The notes beneath the pieces are model-generated. The model did not search any database. It had not been told where the DNA came from and saw only the letters and a list, made by a program, of their open reading frames with translations. This document shows, in pieces, positions 1-9,313 of a DNA stretch of 64,000 nucleotides (its first letter is position 1; the number at the start of each line of letters is the position of its first letter). The DNA comes from Nostoc carneum NIES-2107 (GTDB lineage: Bacteria > Cyanobacteriota > Cyanobacteriia > Cyanobacteriales > Nostocaceae). The stretch spans positions 6,032,908-6,096,907 of the forward strand of contig AP018180.1 of the NCBI GenBank assembly GCA_002368155.1, in the 5' to 3' direction. The translations under genes were made by a program, and so were the position numbers.

Positions 1-1787
1 CATTCTTAGTACCATTAATTGCTGGTATTGCTGCCGGGCGTTTATTTAATTTTAGCTGGAATGCTTCTGTTCTAATTGGTTCTTTACTAGCCTCACATAC
101 TCTTTTGGCTTACCCCATTGTCAGCCGTTTAGGAGTGGTTACTAATGAAGCCGTTACAGTAACAATCGGTGCTACTATTTTTACCGATACAGGTGCTTTA
201 TTAGTACTAGCAATTTGTGTAGGAATTCATGGTGGGGAATTCTCAGCTATTAGCTTGGCAACTTTATTAGGTGGTTTAGCTATTTACTCTGTTATAGTGC
301 TATTTGGCTTTGATTGGGCTGGAAAACAGTTTTTTCGCCGCACTGGAGATGAACAAAGTAACCAATTTTTGTTTATTTTACTCGCATTATTCTTGGCCTC
401 TGTAGGGGCGCAGATAATTGGAGTTGAAAAAATTGTAGGTGCATTTTTAGCAGGTTTAGCAGTTAATGATGTTCTTGGACGCAGCCCAGTCAAAGAAAAA
501 GTAGAGTTTATTGGGAGTGTTTTGTTTATCCCTTGTTTTTTTGTAGACATGGGATTATTAATTGATATTCCAGCTTTTCTCAAAACTCTCAGTTCTATTT
601 GGTTAACTTTAGTAATTGTAATAGCTTTAATTGGTAGTAAGTTTATAGCGGCATTTTTAGCTAAACTGCTTTACCGCTACAACACAGCAGAAATGCTAAC
701 TATGTGGTCATTATCATTACCACAGGTAGCAGCTACTCTAGCAGCTACATTAGTTGCTTATCAAACTGTCAATCCTGCGGGTGAACGGCTAATTAATGAA
801 GGTGTATTAAACAGTGTGATTGTGCTGATGCTAGTTACCGCAATTCTTGGCCCAGTAATCACAGCCAGGGTTGCAACTGCATTACAAGTTTCTGAATCAG
901 ATTTTGCCACAGATAAGCTGACAAATTGGTGGGATAATTCACAGGAAAAACTAGTAGAAGATAAACACGATCCCTTTACAATCATCGTACCGATATACAA
1001 CCCCCAAACCCAACGTTATCTCATAGAAATGGCAGCCCTAATTGGTCGTCATGAATCTGGGAGAATTGTGCCATTAGCTATTACTAAAGCTCATATCCAA
1101 ATGGATGATCCGCAATTAGTCACCGCACTGGAGGAAAGTAAGCAAAGATTAAATTTAACTCGAGAAATCAGTCAAGAATTTGATGTAGAAGTTTCACCAG
1201 CAATTCGGATTGATGATGATGCAGCTTTAGGTATTAGCCGTACTAGTCGAGAACAAAACGCTAGTCTGGTGGTTATGGGTTGGTCGCGGACGACAGGTTT
1301 GCGGGCTAGGTTATTTGGTAGTGTAATTGATAGTGTCTTCTGGTCTTCTCACTGTCCAGTGGCTGTAACACGCCTTTTAAGTAGCCCTACAACTATTCAA
1401 AGAATTCTTGTACCAGTGGGAGATTTAACACGCCAAACCATAGGCGCTATCAGATTTGCTCAGATTTTAGCTGATGTCAATCAAGCAGAAGTGGTATTGT
1501 TACACGTGAGCGATCGCAAAACTCCCCCGCATTTAGTAGACAGATTTGCTGCTCAATTATCTGATATCGCTGCTAAAAGTCAGTTACAGGTAAATACCAA
1601 CATTCAAACCATTAAGGGTGATGATGTCGCTAGAGTCATCATCCGCGAAGCCGAGAAATTTGATTTAGCAGTCTTACGTTCCGTCCGTTATCGCACCGCC
1701 GGCGGATTAGCTGTCAGCCACGTCACAACCCAAGTACTTAGAGCATTAAAATGCTCAATTGTATTGTTGGGAGAACCTGGGTATTAG
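1..1787 (+). CDS. CPA2-type cation/proton antiporter with C-terminal universal stress domains (5' partial)
   Basis: The reading frame is open to the left edge, so the true start lies outside the window; codons run from base 3. Roughly the first 280 visible residues form many hydrophobic helices typical of the monovalent cation:proton antiporter-2 family (Na+/H+ or K+/H+ exchange in the inner or thylakoid membrane). After about residue 310 two soluble universal stress protein (UspA-like) domains follow. One begins near 'FTIIVPIYNP' and the second near 'IQRILVPVGD', the usual beta-strand starts of USP domains. This antiporter-USP fusion is common in cyanobacteria. The transported ion cannot be read from the sequence. 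The gene ends before a tract of short repeats. Confidence 0.85.
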   Translation, partial: FLVPLIAGIAAGRLFNFSWNASVLIGSLLASHTLLAYPIVSRLGVVTNEAVTVTIGATIFTDTGALLVLAICVGIHGGEFSAISLATLLGGLAIYSVIVLFGFDWAGKQFFRRTGDEQSNQFLFILLALFLASVGAQIIGVEKIVGAFLAGLAVNDVLGRSPVKEKVEFIGSVLFIPCFFVDMGLLIDIPAFLKTLSSIWLTLVIVIALIGSKFIAAFLAKLLYRYNTAEMLTMWSLSLPQVAATLAATLVAYQTVNPAGERLINEGVLNSVIVLMLVTAILGPVITARVATALQVSESDFATDKLTNWWDNSQEKLVEDKHDPFTIIVPIYNPQTQRYLIEMAALIGRHESGRIVPLAITKAHIQMDDPQLVTALEESKQRLNLTREISQEFDVEVSPAIRIDDDAALGISRTSREQNASLVVMGWSRTTGLRARLFGSVIDSVFWSSHCPVAVTRLLSSPTTIQRILVPVGDLTRQTIGAIRFAQILADVNQAEVVLLHVSDRKTPPHLVDRFAAQLSDIAAKSQLQVNTNIQTIKGDDVARVIIREAEKFDLAVLRSVRYRTAGGLAVSHVTTQVLRALKCSIVLLGEPGY

Positions 1788-1910
1788 TTGGGGAATGGGG
1801 AATGGGTAATGGGGAATGGGTAATGGGTAATGGGAAGAGACAAAGCGAATAACTTTATAACTCAGCACTCAGCACTCTCCATGCCCAATGCCCCATGCCC
1901 CATGCCCAAT
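1788..1910. repeat. Heptamer-type short tandem repeats (STRR)
   Basis: Iterations of a GGGGAATGGGTAAT-type motif, followed by ACTCAGC heptamers and CCCATGCCC-type repeats. These degenerate low-complexity tracts recur between many genes in this window and match the STRR sequences known from heterocystous cyanobacteria. The ACTCAGC heptamer reappears inside ldpA. Confidence 0.8.
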
Positions 1911-1916
1911 TACAAT

Positions 1917-1944
1917 AAAAAACCCCAGCACTGTGAAGCTGAGG
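1917..1944 (-). terminator. Rho-independent terminator for the small gene at 2051-2281
   Basis: On the minus strand CCTCAGC (1938-1944) pairs with GCTGGGG (1923-1929) across an 8-nt loop, with one G-U pair, and is followed directly by a run of six T. It sits about 105 bp past the stop codon of the minus-strand gene. Confidence 0.7.
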
Positions 1945-2050
1945 TAACTGGGAGAATCTAAAATGACGATGGGAGTTTTCAATACTGAAGTTAAAAATAT
2001 AAACTTCACTTAAACATAAGCAAAACTAACACGGTAATATTTAATACGTT

Positions 2051-2281
2051 TTATGCCGACCGTGCAAAAGCTAAATCTCGTATGAGTTGAGTTCTAGAGA
2101 ATATGTAATCACTTAACGAATTCATTTCTTCACGGCTGAGTGCTGTTTTGCTATCAACCTGTCCCAACAACTGCTTGGCTAAGTCTGTATCACTCAATCC
2201 CACCAGGGTGCTGGTTTGTGTTTGTTCAATCACAGACCACAGTTGGCGTAAGATTTTTGAGTTAACTAGGCATACGTTCAT
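2051..2281 (-). CDS. Small conserved hypothetical protein (76 aa)
   Basis: A 76-residue soluble, helix-rich protein without membrane segments or a signal peptide. It contains a repeated Leu/Asp/Ser pattern ('GLSDTDLAKQLLGQ', 'LSREEMNSLSDYI') that suggests two short helical hairpins. I recognise it only as a type of small protein seen in Nostoc-like cyanobacteria; no function is assigned. Support for it being real comes from protein-like composition, an ATG start, and a good minus-strand terminator downstream. It is transcribed away from nagA's end, with about 140 bp of AT-rich sequence upstream. Confidence 0.65.
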   Translation of the reverse strand: MNVCLVNSKILRQLWSVIEQTQTSTLVGLSDTDLAKQLLGQVDSKTALSREEMNSLSDYIFSRTQLIRDLAFARSA

Positions 2282-2423
2282 AACAACCTTCCGATTCCTG
2301 CAATGCCATAAAAGTGCTGCGAAGAATCTAAATAAAATATTAAATTATTAATTCTAAAGAAAACCTTAAATTTTACAAAAGTTAAATAATTAGATGCTAA
2401 TCGAAATTTAAGCTTACAGAAAT

Positions 2424-3599
2424 TTACGTTAACAACCGCTGCCAAGTCAACTCTTGTGTAGCTTCCTGCCAATGCCAGCGCAATAAATTGGCGGGTTGGC
2501 TGGGAGAAATGCCCGGGAGTGCGATCGCGCGTCTAGGCGCATCAGTAGCAAGTATAATGGCTGTCTCTATGTCACAAATGCCCCACTTCACTAAATTTTG
2601 CACACCAACTAATAAGGGTAAAGTTGTTCCAGATAGTGTCCCATCTGGTAGTCGTGCTGTACCGTGCTTCACCTCTATTTGCCGACTATCCCAAGGATAC
2701 AAGCCGTCGGGTAAACCCAAAGGTGCTAGGGCATCACTGACAAGGAATAATCCACAAGCCGCACGAATGAGAATTTGTAACATCGTGGGTACAACGTGCT
2801 GTCCATCGGCAATAAAACCAGACATCACATGAGGATGGGTAATTGCTGCCCCTAATAATCCTGGTTCGCGGTGATGTAATGGTGGCATAGCGTTGAAAGC
2901 ATGGGTGACCATTGTTGCGCCCAGTTCAAAGGCTTGTTGCGCTTGGGCGGCTGTTGCCTGAGAATGCCCTAAACTGACGGTAATACCCAAAGAACGCAAA
3001 TATGGAATGACTTCCCCAGTTGCATCTAACTCTGGTGCGAGGGTGATAACTTTCACAACATGGGCATAGTCACCTAAAACCCGCTTCACTTCATGCAGTG
3101 TCAAAGGCAAGAGATATTTAGCCGGATGCGCGCCACGCTTTTGAGAGTTTAAAAATGGCCCTTCTAAATGTACACCCAGAATTTGAGCACCGGTGGTTTG
3201 AGTTTGCATAAAATCAGCGATAATTGCTAGCGATCGCTGAATATTTTCCACAGAAGTTGTTACTAATGTAGGTAAGAAACCATCAACACCCACATCCCAT
3301 AAAAATTGTGATATTTTTGGCAATAAATCAGCATTATTTGGTTTTAACTCCGGAAATGCTAAACCTAAAGCCCCATTAATCTGTAAATCAACACCACTTA
3401 AAGAAATCCAATCACCTGCAACATCTAAAACTTGCAAATCTGGCGCAGCAACTCGCTTAAATACAGTATTCATCGGCAGAATTTGCTCGATAATTCCAGC
3501 CTCGTTAATTAAGAGCATCTGCAAGTTTTTATACCCTGGGACTCTGGCATTAATGATATCTACATTCTTGGCGATCGCTCTTGGTGTTGCTTTAGTCAT
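2424..3599 (-). CDS. nagA: N-acetylglucosamine-6-phosphate deacetylase
   Basis: Amidohydrolase-superfamily enzyme that removes acetate from GlcNAc-6-phosphate in amino-sugar and cell-wall recycling; cytosolic. Visible signatures are 'GVDLQINGALG' after the first beta strands, 'GVHLEGPFLN' (metal-ligand Glu region), 'HAFNAMPPLHHREPG' and 'LVSDALAP' with the catalytic Asp, in NagA order and at NagA length. I prefer the ATG at 3599 (protein starting MTKATPRAIA). An in-frame start at 3629 adds ten residues that look non-conserved and reaches closer to the divergent purE. nagA and purE are divergent with a short shared control region (about 85 bp). Confidence 0.9.
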   Translation of the reverse strand: MTKATPRAIAKNVDIINARVPGYKNLQMLLINEAGIIEQILPMNTVFKRVAAPDLQVLDVAGDWISLSGVDLQINGALGLAFPELKPNNADLLPKISQFLWDVGVDGFLPTLVTTSVENIQRSLAIIADFMQTQTTGAQILGVHLEGPFLNSQKRGAHPAKYLLPLTLHEVKRVLGDYAHVVKVITLAPELDATGEVIPYLRSLGITVSLGHSQATAAQAQQAFELGATMVTHAFNAMPPLHHREPGLLGAAITHPHVMSGFIADGQHVVPTMLQILIRAACGLFLVSDALAPLGLPDGLYPWDSRQIEVKHGTARLPDGTLSGTTLPLLVGVQNLVKWGICDIETAIILATDAPRRAIALPGISPSQPANLLRWHWQEATQELTWQRLLT

Positions 3600-3683
3600 C
3601 ACATTGACGGGAAAATAACTAAACCTCAACCGATTTTAGATGTAATAGTCGGCAATAATCCAAAATCCCAAATCTAAAATTCT

Positions 3684-4205
3684 ATGTCTCCCCTTGTCGG
3701 TATTATCATGGGCAGCGATTCTGACTTGCCCACCATGAAAGATGCGATCGCAATTTGTGAAGAGTTTGGTGTAGAAGCTGAAGTGGCGATCGTTTCTGCT
3801 CATCGTACCCCAGAACGTATGGTGCAATATGCACAAACAGCACACCAACGCGGTATTAAAGTGATTATTGCTGGTGCTGGTGGTGCGGCTCATCTTCCCG
3901 GAATGGTGGCTGCTTTAACTCCTCTCCCGGTAATTGGTGTTCCTGTTGCTACTCGTAATTTACAAGGTGTCGATTCTTTGTATTCAATTGTACAGATGCC
4001 AGGTGGCATTCCTGTAGCCACAGTAGCAATTGGTAATGCCAAAAATGCCGGACTTTTGGCAGTGCAAATTCTCGCTAGCCATCAACCAGAATTATTAGCA
4101 AAAGTCCAAAAATATCGGCAAAATCTATCAGAATCCGTGATAGCGAAGCAAGCCAAACTAGAAAATCTGGGCTATCAAGAATATTTAAAAACGGAATTGC
4201 CATAG
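3684..4205 (+). CDS. purE: N5-carboxyaminoimidazole ribonucleotide mutase
   Basis: Class I PurE converts N5-CAIR to CAIR in de novo purine synthesis, working after PurK. The 173-residue protein has the N-terminal '[12 protein letters not shown]' nucleotide-phosphate loop, 'SAHRTPERM' with the catalytic His, and the '[12 protein letters not shown]' motif, all in the expected order. Its partner purK lies about 31 kb away at 35034-36194 rather than adjacent. It is transcribed divergently from nagA. The stop codon is followed by an AT-rich gap. Confidence 0.95.
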   Translation: MSPLVGIIMGSDSDLPTMKDAIAICEEFGVEAEVAIVSAHRTPERMVQYAQTAHQRGIKVIIAGAGGAAHLPGMVAALTPLPVIGVPVATRNLQGVDSLYSIVQMPGGIPVATVAIGNAKNAGLLAVQILASHQPELLAKVQKYRQNLSESVIAKQAKLENLGYQEYLKTELP

Positions 4206-4952
4206 ATCTACATTAGAACATGAGGGTTAATTGTAATTCTGAAGTGTTATTTTATTAACCCTTTACCTAGAAATAATACTGCTTATCTATTGTATTGAAT
4301 AATGCAAAGCAAACATTAAATACCTTTTACTCACAGTAAATTTATTTATTTTTGTTATAAAAATTTAATATTTTTCGTAGTATTTTGATGAGATGTCGGA
4401 AAATCCTGACAATATAGAATTTCAGTTTGTTTTGCTCTTTAATTCAGATGCTAAAGCAAGCGGTCTCATAGATAATTCGTATCTCCTGATACAGATTTAT
4501 CATTTTGGTAACATGGACAATCAATCAAATTTCTTAATGCTTGCATAAAAGTTATCTACGGGAATCACTCGTATGCTTTCTGTAAAGCAGTTTAGATAGC
4601 ATCAAAAATTTTGTAATGGAGGTGAATTTTCACTTTCCGAAATGTTGTGATTGGTTCTCATTGAAGATGAAGAAGCACATCCCCTATCTGCATAATTAAA
4701 AATTAAAGATTTAGTGAATCAGACTTGACTTTTTCACAATTAATAATTCCTACTTGAGTAAACTTGCAATCTTGAAAAAAATATTTACAAAAGTAGCAAT
4801 CTTTCTTTAAACTCCTATTAGGATATTTGAGTTTCTGATTTGCAATCTAAATTACTTGAACGACTAAATATCAACAAATTGTTGATGAGATTCAAGTGCT
4901 AGTGCTGTTTGCTTAACTACATTGATTTCCTGTAAAAATTGTTGGGAGTAAA
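4206..4952. other. Intergenic region upstream of the first amt gene
   Basis: This 747-bp AT-rich region has no convincing gene. It holds a 9-bp inverted repeat (AGGGTTAAT 4223-4231 and ATTAACCCT 4254-4262) that may end purE transcription, and an NtcA-type site at 4479-4492. If that site drives amt, the transcript would have a leader of more than 400 nt. Confidence 0.5.
4479..4492 (+). promoter_or_regulatory. Consensus NtcA-binding site (GTA-N8-TAC)
   Basis: GTATCTCCTGATAC matches the NtcA consensus GTAN8TAC exactly. NtcA is the cyanobacterial nitrogen-control regulator that activates ammonium transport genes. The -10 element at the usual distance is weak (GACAAT near 4516), and the site lies about 460 bp before the start codon, so the functional link to the amt gene is inferred. 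Confidence 0.5.
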
Positions 4953-6551
4953 ATGTTCAAACTGAAGCATAAACAGAAATTAAAAGCCAAAAATAGGCAG
5001 AGAACAGCAAAAAATCACTTTAAAATTTCAAAATCTCAATCAAATATAGAGCGGTTAGCTCGTGCAATTAAGCGATTATCTCCTAATTGGCAAGCCAGCC
5101 TAGCTTTAGCTTGTTTAATTGTCTTGGGATGGGGCTATGCTGCAGTTGCTCAAGCACCCGCTGCAGGGCCAACCACAGCAGAACTAAAAGTTGCTATTGA
5201 CACTTTATGGGTAGCGATCGCAGCATTTTTGGTGTTTTTTATGAACGCTGGTTTTTGTATGTTAGAAACCGGCTTCTGTCGCCAAAAAAATGCTGTTAAC
5301 GTTCTAGCTAAAAACTTAATTGTTTTTGCCCTCTCTACACTAGCTTTTTGGGCAATCGGTTTTGGTTTAATGTTTGGCGATGGCAATGATTTTATTGGTC
5401 TGAGTGGGTTTTTCCTAGGAGGCGCAGATAACAGTCCTGCTACTGGAGACGCTTACAAAGGGGTTTTTAGCGCCTTGAGTTGGACTGGTGTGCCTTTAGC
5501 TGCCAAATTCTTATTCCAATTAGTATTTGCAGGAACCGCAGCCACAATTGTTTCTGGCGCAGTTGCAGAACGGATTAAGTTTGTAGACTTCCTGATTTTC
5601 AGCCTCTTACTTGTAGGTATTGCCTACCCCATTACTGGACACTGGATTTGGGGTGCTGGTTGGTTGGCTGATATGGGCTTCTGGGACTTTGCTGGTTCTA
5701 CAGTCGTTCACTCAGTTGGTGGTTGGGCGGCTTTAATGGGGGCTGCATTCCTCGGCCCGCGCATTGGTAAATATCAAGATAAGAAAGTTGTGGCGCTTCC
5801 AGGTCACAACATGAGTATTGCCACTTTAGGATGTTTAATTCTTTGGTTGGGCTGGTTCGGCTTTAACCCCGGTTCCGTTATGGCTGCCGATCCTGGCGCA
5901 ATTACTCACATTGCTGTAACAACTAACATGGCAGGTGCAGTAGGGGGAATTGCGGCAACAATTGCAGCTTGGTTGTACTTGGGTAAACCAGACCTATCGA
6001 TGATTATCAACGGTATTTTGGCTGGCTTGGTTGCTGTGACAGCATCTTGTGCTTACATCAATGTTGGCAGTTCTGTAATTATTGGTTTAGTTGCTGGCGT
6101 ATTAGTCGTCTTTTCTGTCCCTTTCTTCGATCGCATCGGTATAGACGACCCAGTAGGTGCGACCTCAGTTCACCTAGTTTGTGGTATTTGGGGAACTTTA
6201 GCAGTTGGGTTATTTGCTGTCGGCCCTGGTGGTTATCCTTGGATGGTTGACGTAGTAGGTAAGCCAGTCGGCCCACATGGTCTATTCTTTGGTGGTGGCT
6301 TTGGTACCCTAATTCCCCAAATAGTGGGCATTCTTGCCGTAGGCGGTATTACTGTACTGTTAAGTAGCATATTCTGGCTAGCGCTTAAAGCAACTTTAGG
6401 TATTAGAGTATCTCAACAAGAGGAATTAGAAGGACTAGATATTGGCGAACATGGTATGGAAGCATACAGTGGGTTTCTTACAGAAGGATCTGCAGATGGA
6501 TTTTCTGATGATTTAATTTCACCAGGTCGTGACTTACCAAATCCTCTGTAA
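4953..6551 (+). CDS. Ammonium transporter (Amt family), longer paralogue
   Basis: Amt/MEP/Rh-family channel for ammonium uptake in the cytoplasmic membrane. The 532-residue product has an unusual basic N-terminal extension of about 45 residues before a signal-like hydrophobic segment ending in 'AAVAQA', then about 11 membrane helices. The family signature '[14 protein letters not shown]' carries the first pore His, and '[14 protein letters not shown]' carries the second. The acidic C-terminal tail ('[12 protein letters not shown]') is where PII proteins commonly regulate Amt channels. It lies upstream of a second Amt gene, as in the amt cluster known from Anabaena. I did not assign a specific amt number. 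Confidence 0.92.
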   Translation: MFKLKHKQKLKAKNRQRTAKNHFKISKSQSNIERLARAIKRLSPNWQASLALACLIVLGWGYAAVAQAPAAGPTTAELKVAIDTLWVAIAAFLVFFMNAGFCMLETGFCRQKNAVNVLAKNLIVFALSTLAFWAIGFGLMFGDGNDFIGLSGFFLGGADNSPATGDAYKGVFSALSWTGVPLAAKFLFQLVFAGTAATIVSGAVAERIKFVDFLIFSLLLVGIAYPITGHWIWGAGWLADMGFWDFAGSTVVHSVGGWAALMGAAFLGPRIGKYQDKKVVALPGHNMSIATLGCLILWLGWFGFNPGSVMAADPGAITHIAVTTNMAGAVGGIAATIAAWLYLGKPDLSMIINGILAGLVAVTASCAYINVGSSVIIGLVAGVLVVFSVPFFDRIGIDDPVGATSVHLVCGIWGTLAVGLFAVGPGGYPWMVDVVGKPVGPHGLFFGGGFGTLIPQIVGILAVGGITVLLSSIFWLALKATLGIRVSQQEELEGLDIGEHGMEAYSGFLTEGSADGFSDDLISPGRDLPNPL

Positions 6552-6585
6552 ATTTTGAGTTTTTTGGTTCAATTGAGTGATAAAA

Positions 6586-6632
6586 CCCATCCCTGTAATT
6601 CTCATGCTGATGCAGGTGATGGGATTTTTATT
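6586..6632 (+). terminator. Rho-independent terminator after the first amt gene
   Basis: CCCATC-CCTG (6586-6595) pairs with CAGG-T-GATGGG (6613-6623), one bulged base, followed by ATTTTTATTT. It lies 35 bp past the amt stop and before the YnfA-like gene. Confidence 0.7.
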
Positions 6633-6661
6633 TCACAGTTAAAAGCTCATAAATTTGTCAA

Positions 6662-6985
6662 ATGATTAAGTCTCTGCTGTATTTTTTTTGGGCTGGTTTA
6701 TTTGAAATAGGGGGTGGTTATTTGATATGGTTATGGTTACGTGAAGGTAAGCCTATTTGGTTGGGAACATTAGGTGGAATTTTTTTAGCTATTTATGGGG
6801 TAATAGCTACTCAACAACCTGCAAATTTTGGCAGAGTTTATGCTGCTTATGGCGGGATTTTTATTGCAATGGCAATGCTTTGGGGTTGGCAAGTAGATGG
6901 TGTAAATCCAGATCGGTACGATTTAATAGGCGCTGGTTTAGCTTTGTTGAGCGTTTTTGTAATCATGTACGCACCGAGAATATAG
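6662..6985 (+). CDS. YnfA/UPF0060 family small membrane protein
   Basis: A 107-residue protein with four predicted membrane helices and short loops, the layout of the UPF0060 (YnfA) family, which resembles small multidrug resistance (SMR) transporters. Characteristic pieces are 'AGLFEIGGGYLIWLWLREGK' near the N terminus, with the membrane Glu, and 'RVYAAYGGIFI' in the third helix. The substrate is unknown; SMR-like efflux is inferred from family resemblance only. It sits alone between two ammonium transporter genes and is preceded by a terminator, so it is probably separately transcribed. Confidence 0.85.
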   Translation: MIKSLLYFFWAGLFEIGGGYLIWLWLREGKPIWLGTLGGIFLAIYGVIATQQPANFGRVYAAYGGIFIAMAMLWGWQVDGVNPDRYDLIGAGLALLSVFVIMYAPRI

Positions 6986-7020
6986 CTTTAAATTCTGTTA
7001 CTGACTTAGGCAATAACTGA

Positions 7021-7391
7021 TTACTGAAATTTGCTCATCAAATAAAAATAATAATTATTACATCAATATGTAAAACTACAGTTTTATTTTGTATGAATTT
7101 TTGTCATACTAACTAACTACTCCTAGGAAGTTGTTTGTAATAGTTATATTTGAAAAAAGTGTTGTTTTGGTAAAAATGTCAACAAAATACCATTACAAAA
7201 AAATAAAAATGTAATTATTGTAACTTCATACTAATTATTTAAAATTTGGCATCTGCAATTAGTATGATGTTTTTATAAACCTTTCTAAACAACTAAACTG
7301 GAGTAACTAAATTTTGACAAAATCCAGTATAAAAAGATACTAATTTTGTCAAAAGTGAAACAACAATGTTGGTGTTCGGGGACAAAAACAA
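7021..7391. other. Promoter region of the second amt gene
   Basis: A 371-bp AT-rich region without a gene. It contains the NtcA-type site described at 7327-7340 and several near matches to half sites. Confidence 0.5.
7327..7340 (+). promoter_or_regulatory. Consensus NtcA-binding site upstream of the second amt gene
   Basis: GTATAAAAAGATAC matches GTAN8TAC exactly. A weak -10-like hexamer CAATGT starts 23 nt downstream (7364-7369), the spacing typical of NtcA-activated promoters. The start codon follows at 7392, so the leader would be short. No clear Shine-Dalgarno sequence is seen. Confidence 0.65.
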
Positions 7392-8813
7392 GTGTTGAAG
7401 AAAGTTGTAATTGTTGGGGTTATGACCCTATTGCTGTTGGGAGGGCCGTTAATGGGCAATGCTCTTGCCCAAGCTGCTGCGGCTGCTCCTCCGACTGCTG
7501 ATACTGGAGATACAGCATTTATGCTGATTTCAGCAGCATTAGTGCTACTAATGACACCAGGGTTAGCATTCTTCTATGGTGGATTTGTGCGATCGCGGAA
7601 CGTCCTAAACACATTGATGATGAGTTTTGTGTTGATGGCGATCGTGGGTGTCACCTGGATTCTGTGGGGCTACAGCCTTTCCTTTGCTCCCGGTTTACCG
7701 TTCATTGGGGGATTGCAATGGCTTGGTTTGAATGGTGTGGGCTTAGAAGTCACTGATTATCTCAAAGGTTCCAACCCACCAGAGGTGGTTTCCTACGCTG
7801 GAACAATTCCCCACCAGGCATTCATGATTTATCAAGCCATGTTTGCCATTATTACCCCAGCTTTGATTTCCGGTGCGATCGCAGAACGGATGAGCTTCCG
7901 TGCCTATGCTCTATTTGTGCTGCTGTGGTCAACCTTTGTCTACACACCTCTTGCTCACATGGTATGGGCGAAAGGTGGATTTTTGGGATTGTATGGTGGT
8001 TTAGGTGCCCTAGACTTTGCTGGTGGGACAGTAGTTCACATCAGTTCTGGTGTTTCTGCCCTCGTTGCGGCAATCGTCCTTGGCCCTCGTAAACAACATC
8101 CTGATCGCCTCAGCCCACCGCATAACGTTCCATTTATTTTGTTGGGTGCTGGCTTACTGTGGTTTGGCTGGTTCGGGTTCAATGCAGGAAGCGCTTTGTC
8201 TGCGGCTGGTGGAACTTCGGGTAACGTAGTCACCAATATTGCAACCACAGCCTTTGTTGCTACTAATACAGCAGCCGCCGCTGCTGCCCTCATGTGGCTG
8301 ATTTTAGAAGCAGTTTTACGCGGTAAACCCACCGCAGTAGGTGCTGCTACAGGAGCCGTTGCAGGTTTAGTAGGCATTACACCAGCTGCTGGGTTTGTAA
8401 CTCCCCTATCAGCAATTTTAATTGGCTTCATCACGGCTTTTGTCTGCTTCTACGCTGTTAGTTTCAAGCACAAAGTACAAATTGACGATGCTTTAGATAC
8501 CTACCCAGTACATGGCGTTGGTGGTACAGTTGGAGCAATTTTAACCGCAATCTTTGCTACTACCCAAGTGAACGGTGGCGGTAAAGATGGCGTGCTGCGT
8601 GGTAACTTTGGCGAATTAGGAGTTGAGCTAGCAGCCATTGTGATTGCTTATGTCATCGCTGCTGTTGGTACTTGGGTGATTCTGAAAATTATTGAGGCGA
8701 CCGTTGGTCTACGCGTCAAGGAAGAAGCAGAATACCAAGGTCTAGATATTAACGAACATGGAGAAGAAGGTTACAACTCCGAGTTTAGCGATCGCATGAA
8801 TGTTTCTCAATAA
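7392..8813 (+). CDS. Ammonium transporter (Amt1-like)
   Basis: Amt-family ammonium channel, 473 residues, starting at GTG. A cleavable signal-like N terminus ends near 'ALAQA', then about 11 membrane helices follow. The signature 'LDFAGGTVVHISSG' and the motif 'DDALDTYPVHGVGG' carry the two conserved pore His residues. The PII-facing tail ('GLDINEHGEEGY') is nearly the same as in the neighbouring Amt. A consensus NtcA site is placed for activation just upstream, which implies induction under nitrogen limitation. Confidence 0.93.
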   Translation: MLKKVVIVGVMTLLLLGGPLMGNALAQAAAAAPPTADTGDTAFMLISAALVLLMTPGLAFFYGGFVRSRNVLNTLMMSFVLMAIVGVTWILWGYSLSFAPGLPFIGGLQWLGLNGVGLEVTDYLKGSNPPEVVSYAGTIPHQAFMIYQAMFAIITPALISGAIAERMSFRAYALFVLLWSTFVYTPLAHMVWAKGGFLGLYGGLGALDFAGGTVVHISSGVSALVAAIVLGPRKQHPDRLSPPHNVPFILLGAGLLWFGWFGFNAGSALSAAGGTSGNVVTNIATTAFVATNTAAAAAALMWLILEAVLRGKPTAVGAATGAVAGLVGITPAAGFVTPLSAILIGFITAFVCFYAVSFKHKVQIDDALDTYPVHGVGGTVGAILTAIFATTQVNGGGKDGVLRGNFGELGVELAAIVIAYVIAAVGTWVILKIIEATVGLRVKEEAEYQGLDINEHGEEGYNSEFSDRMNVSQ

Positions 8814-8925
8814 TTCGAGAATTATCTCTACGCGTTATAGCTTCAAAAGTTTGTTTGAACAATAGACATCTGGCTATTGAGCAACGAAACCACTAAATTT
8901 AAATACCTGTTAGCGAATTACTTTA

Positions 8926-8980
8926 CGCCCTTTGATGATTTGCCCTATATATCAGGCAAAATTCAGAGGGCGGTTGCTTT
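8926..8980 (+). terminator. Hairpin terminator after the second amt gene
   Basis: Nested stems CGCCCT (8926-8931)/AGGGCG (8967-8972) and TTGCC (8940-8944)/GGCAA (8955-8959), followed by GTTGCTTTT. It lies about 110 bp after the stop codon. The T-run is short, so confidence is moderate. Confidence 0.5.
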
Positions 8981-8983
8981 TGG

Positions 8984-9096
8984 ATTGGGGACTGGGGATT
9001 GGGGATTAGGGACTGGGGATTAGGGATTAGGGACTGGCGACTGGGGACAGAGAAAAAATACCAATTACCAATTACCAATTACCCATTACCCAAAAC
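8984..9096. repeat. STRR tract (GGGGATT/GGGGACT and ACCAATT heptamers)
   Basis: Tandem heptamers of GGGGATT, GGGGACT and GGGATTA, then ACCAATT units. It occupies part of the 482-bp gap 8814-9295, which otherwise shows no gene. Confidence 0.8.
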
Positions 9097-9313
9097 CAAT
9101 TCTTTTAAAACTATACGCACTTTGATTTCTCTGAGTTATGATACCAAGCACTACAGAGAAATCACTAACTAAAATCAGGGTAAAAATATTACTTGAATGA
9201 AGGGTGTAAGCCTCTGTAAGTATTATTACGCAAACAGTAAAATTCTCATTTACTAAATAGTTGATGGGCGTGGTTTGCAGTTTAATGCAAAATAATTGGT
9301 AAATTCCCTAGCC

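Noticed and set aside
7140-7240. Other NtcA-like GTA...AC strings upstream of the second amt gene
   Set aside because: They have wrong spacing or one wrong base compared with GTAN8TAC.
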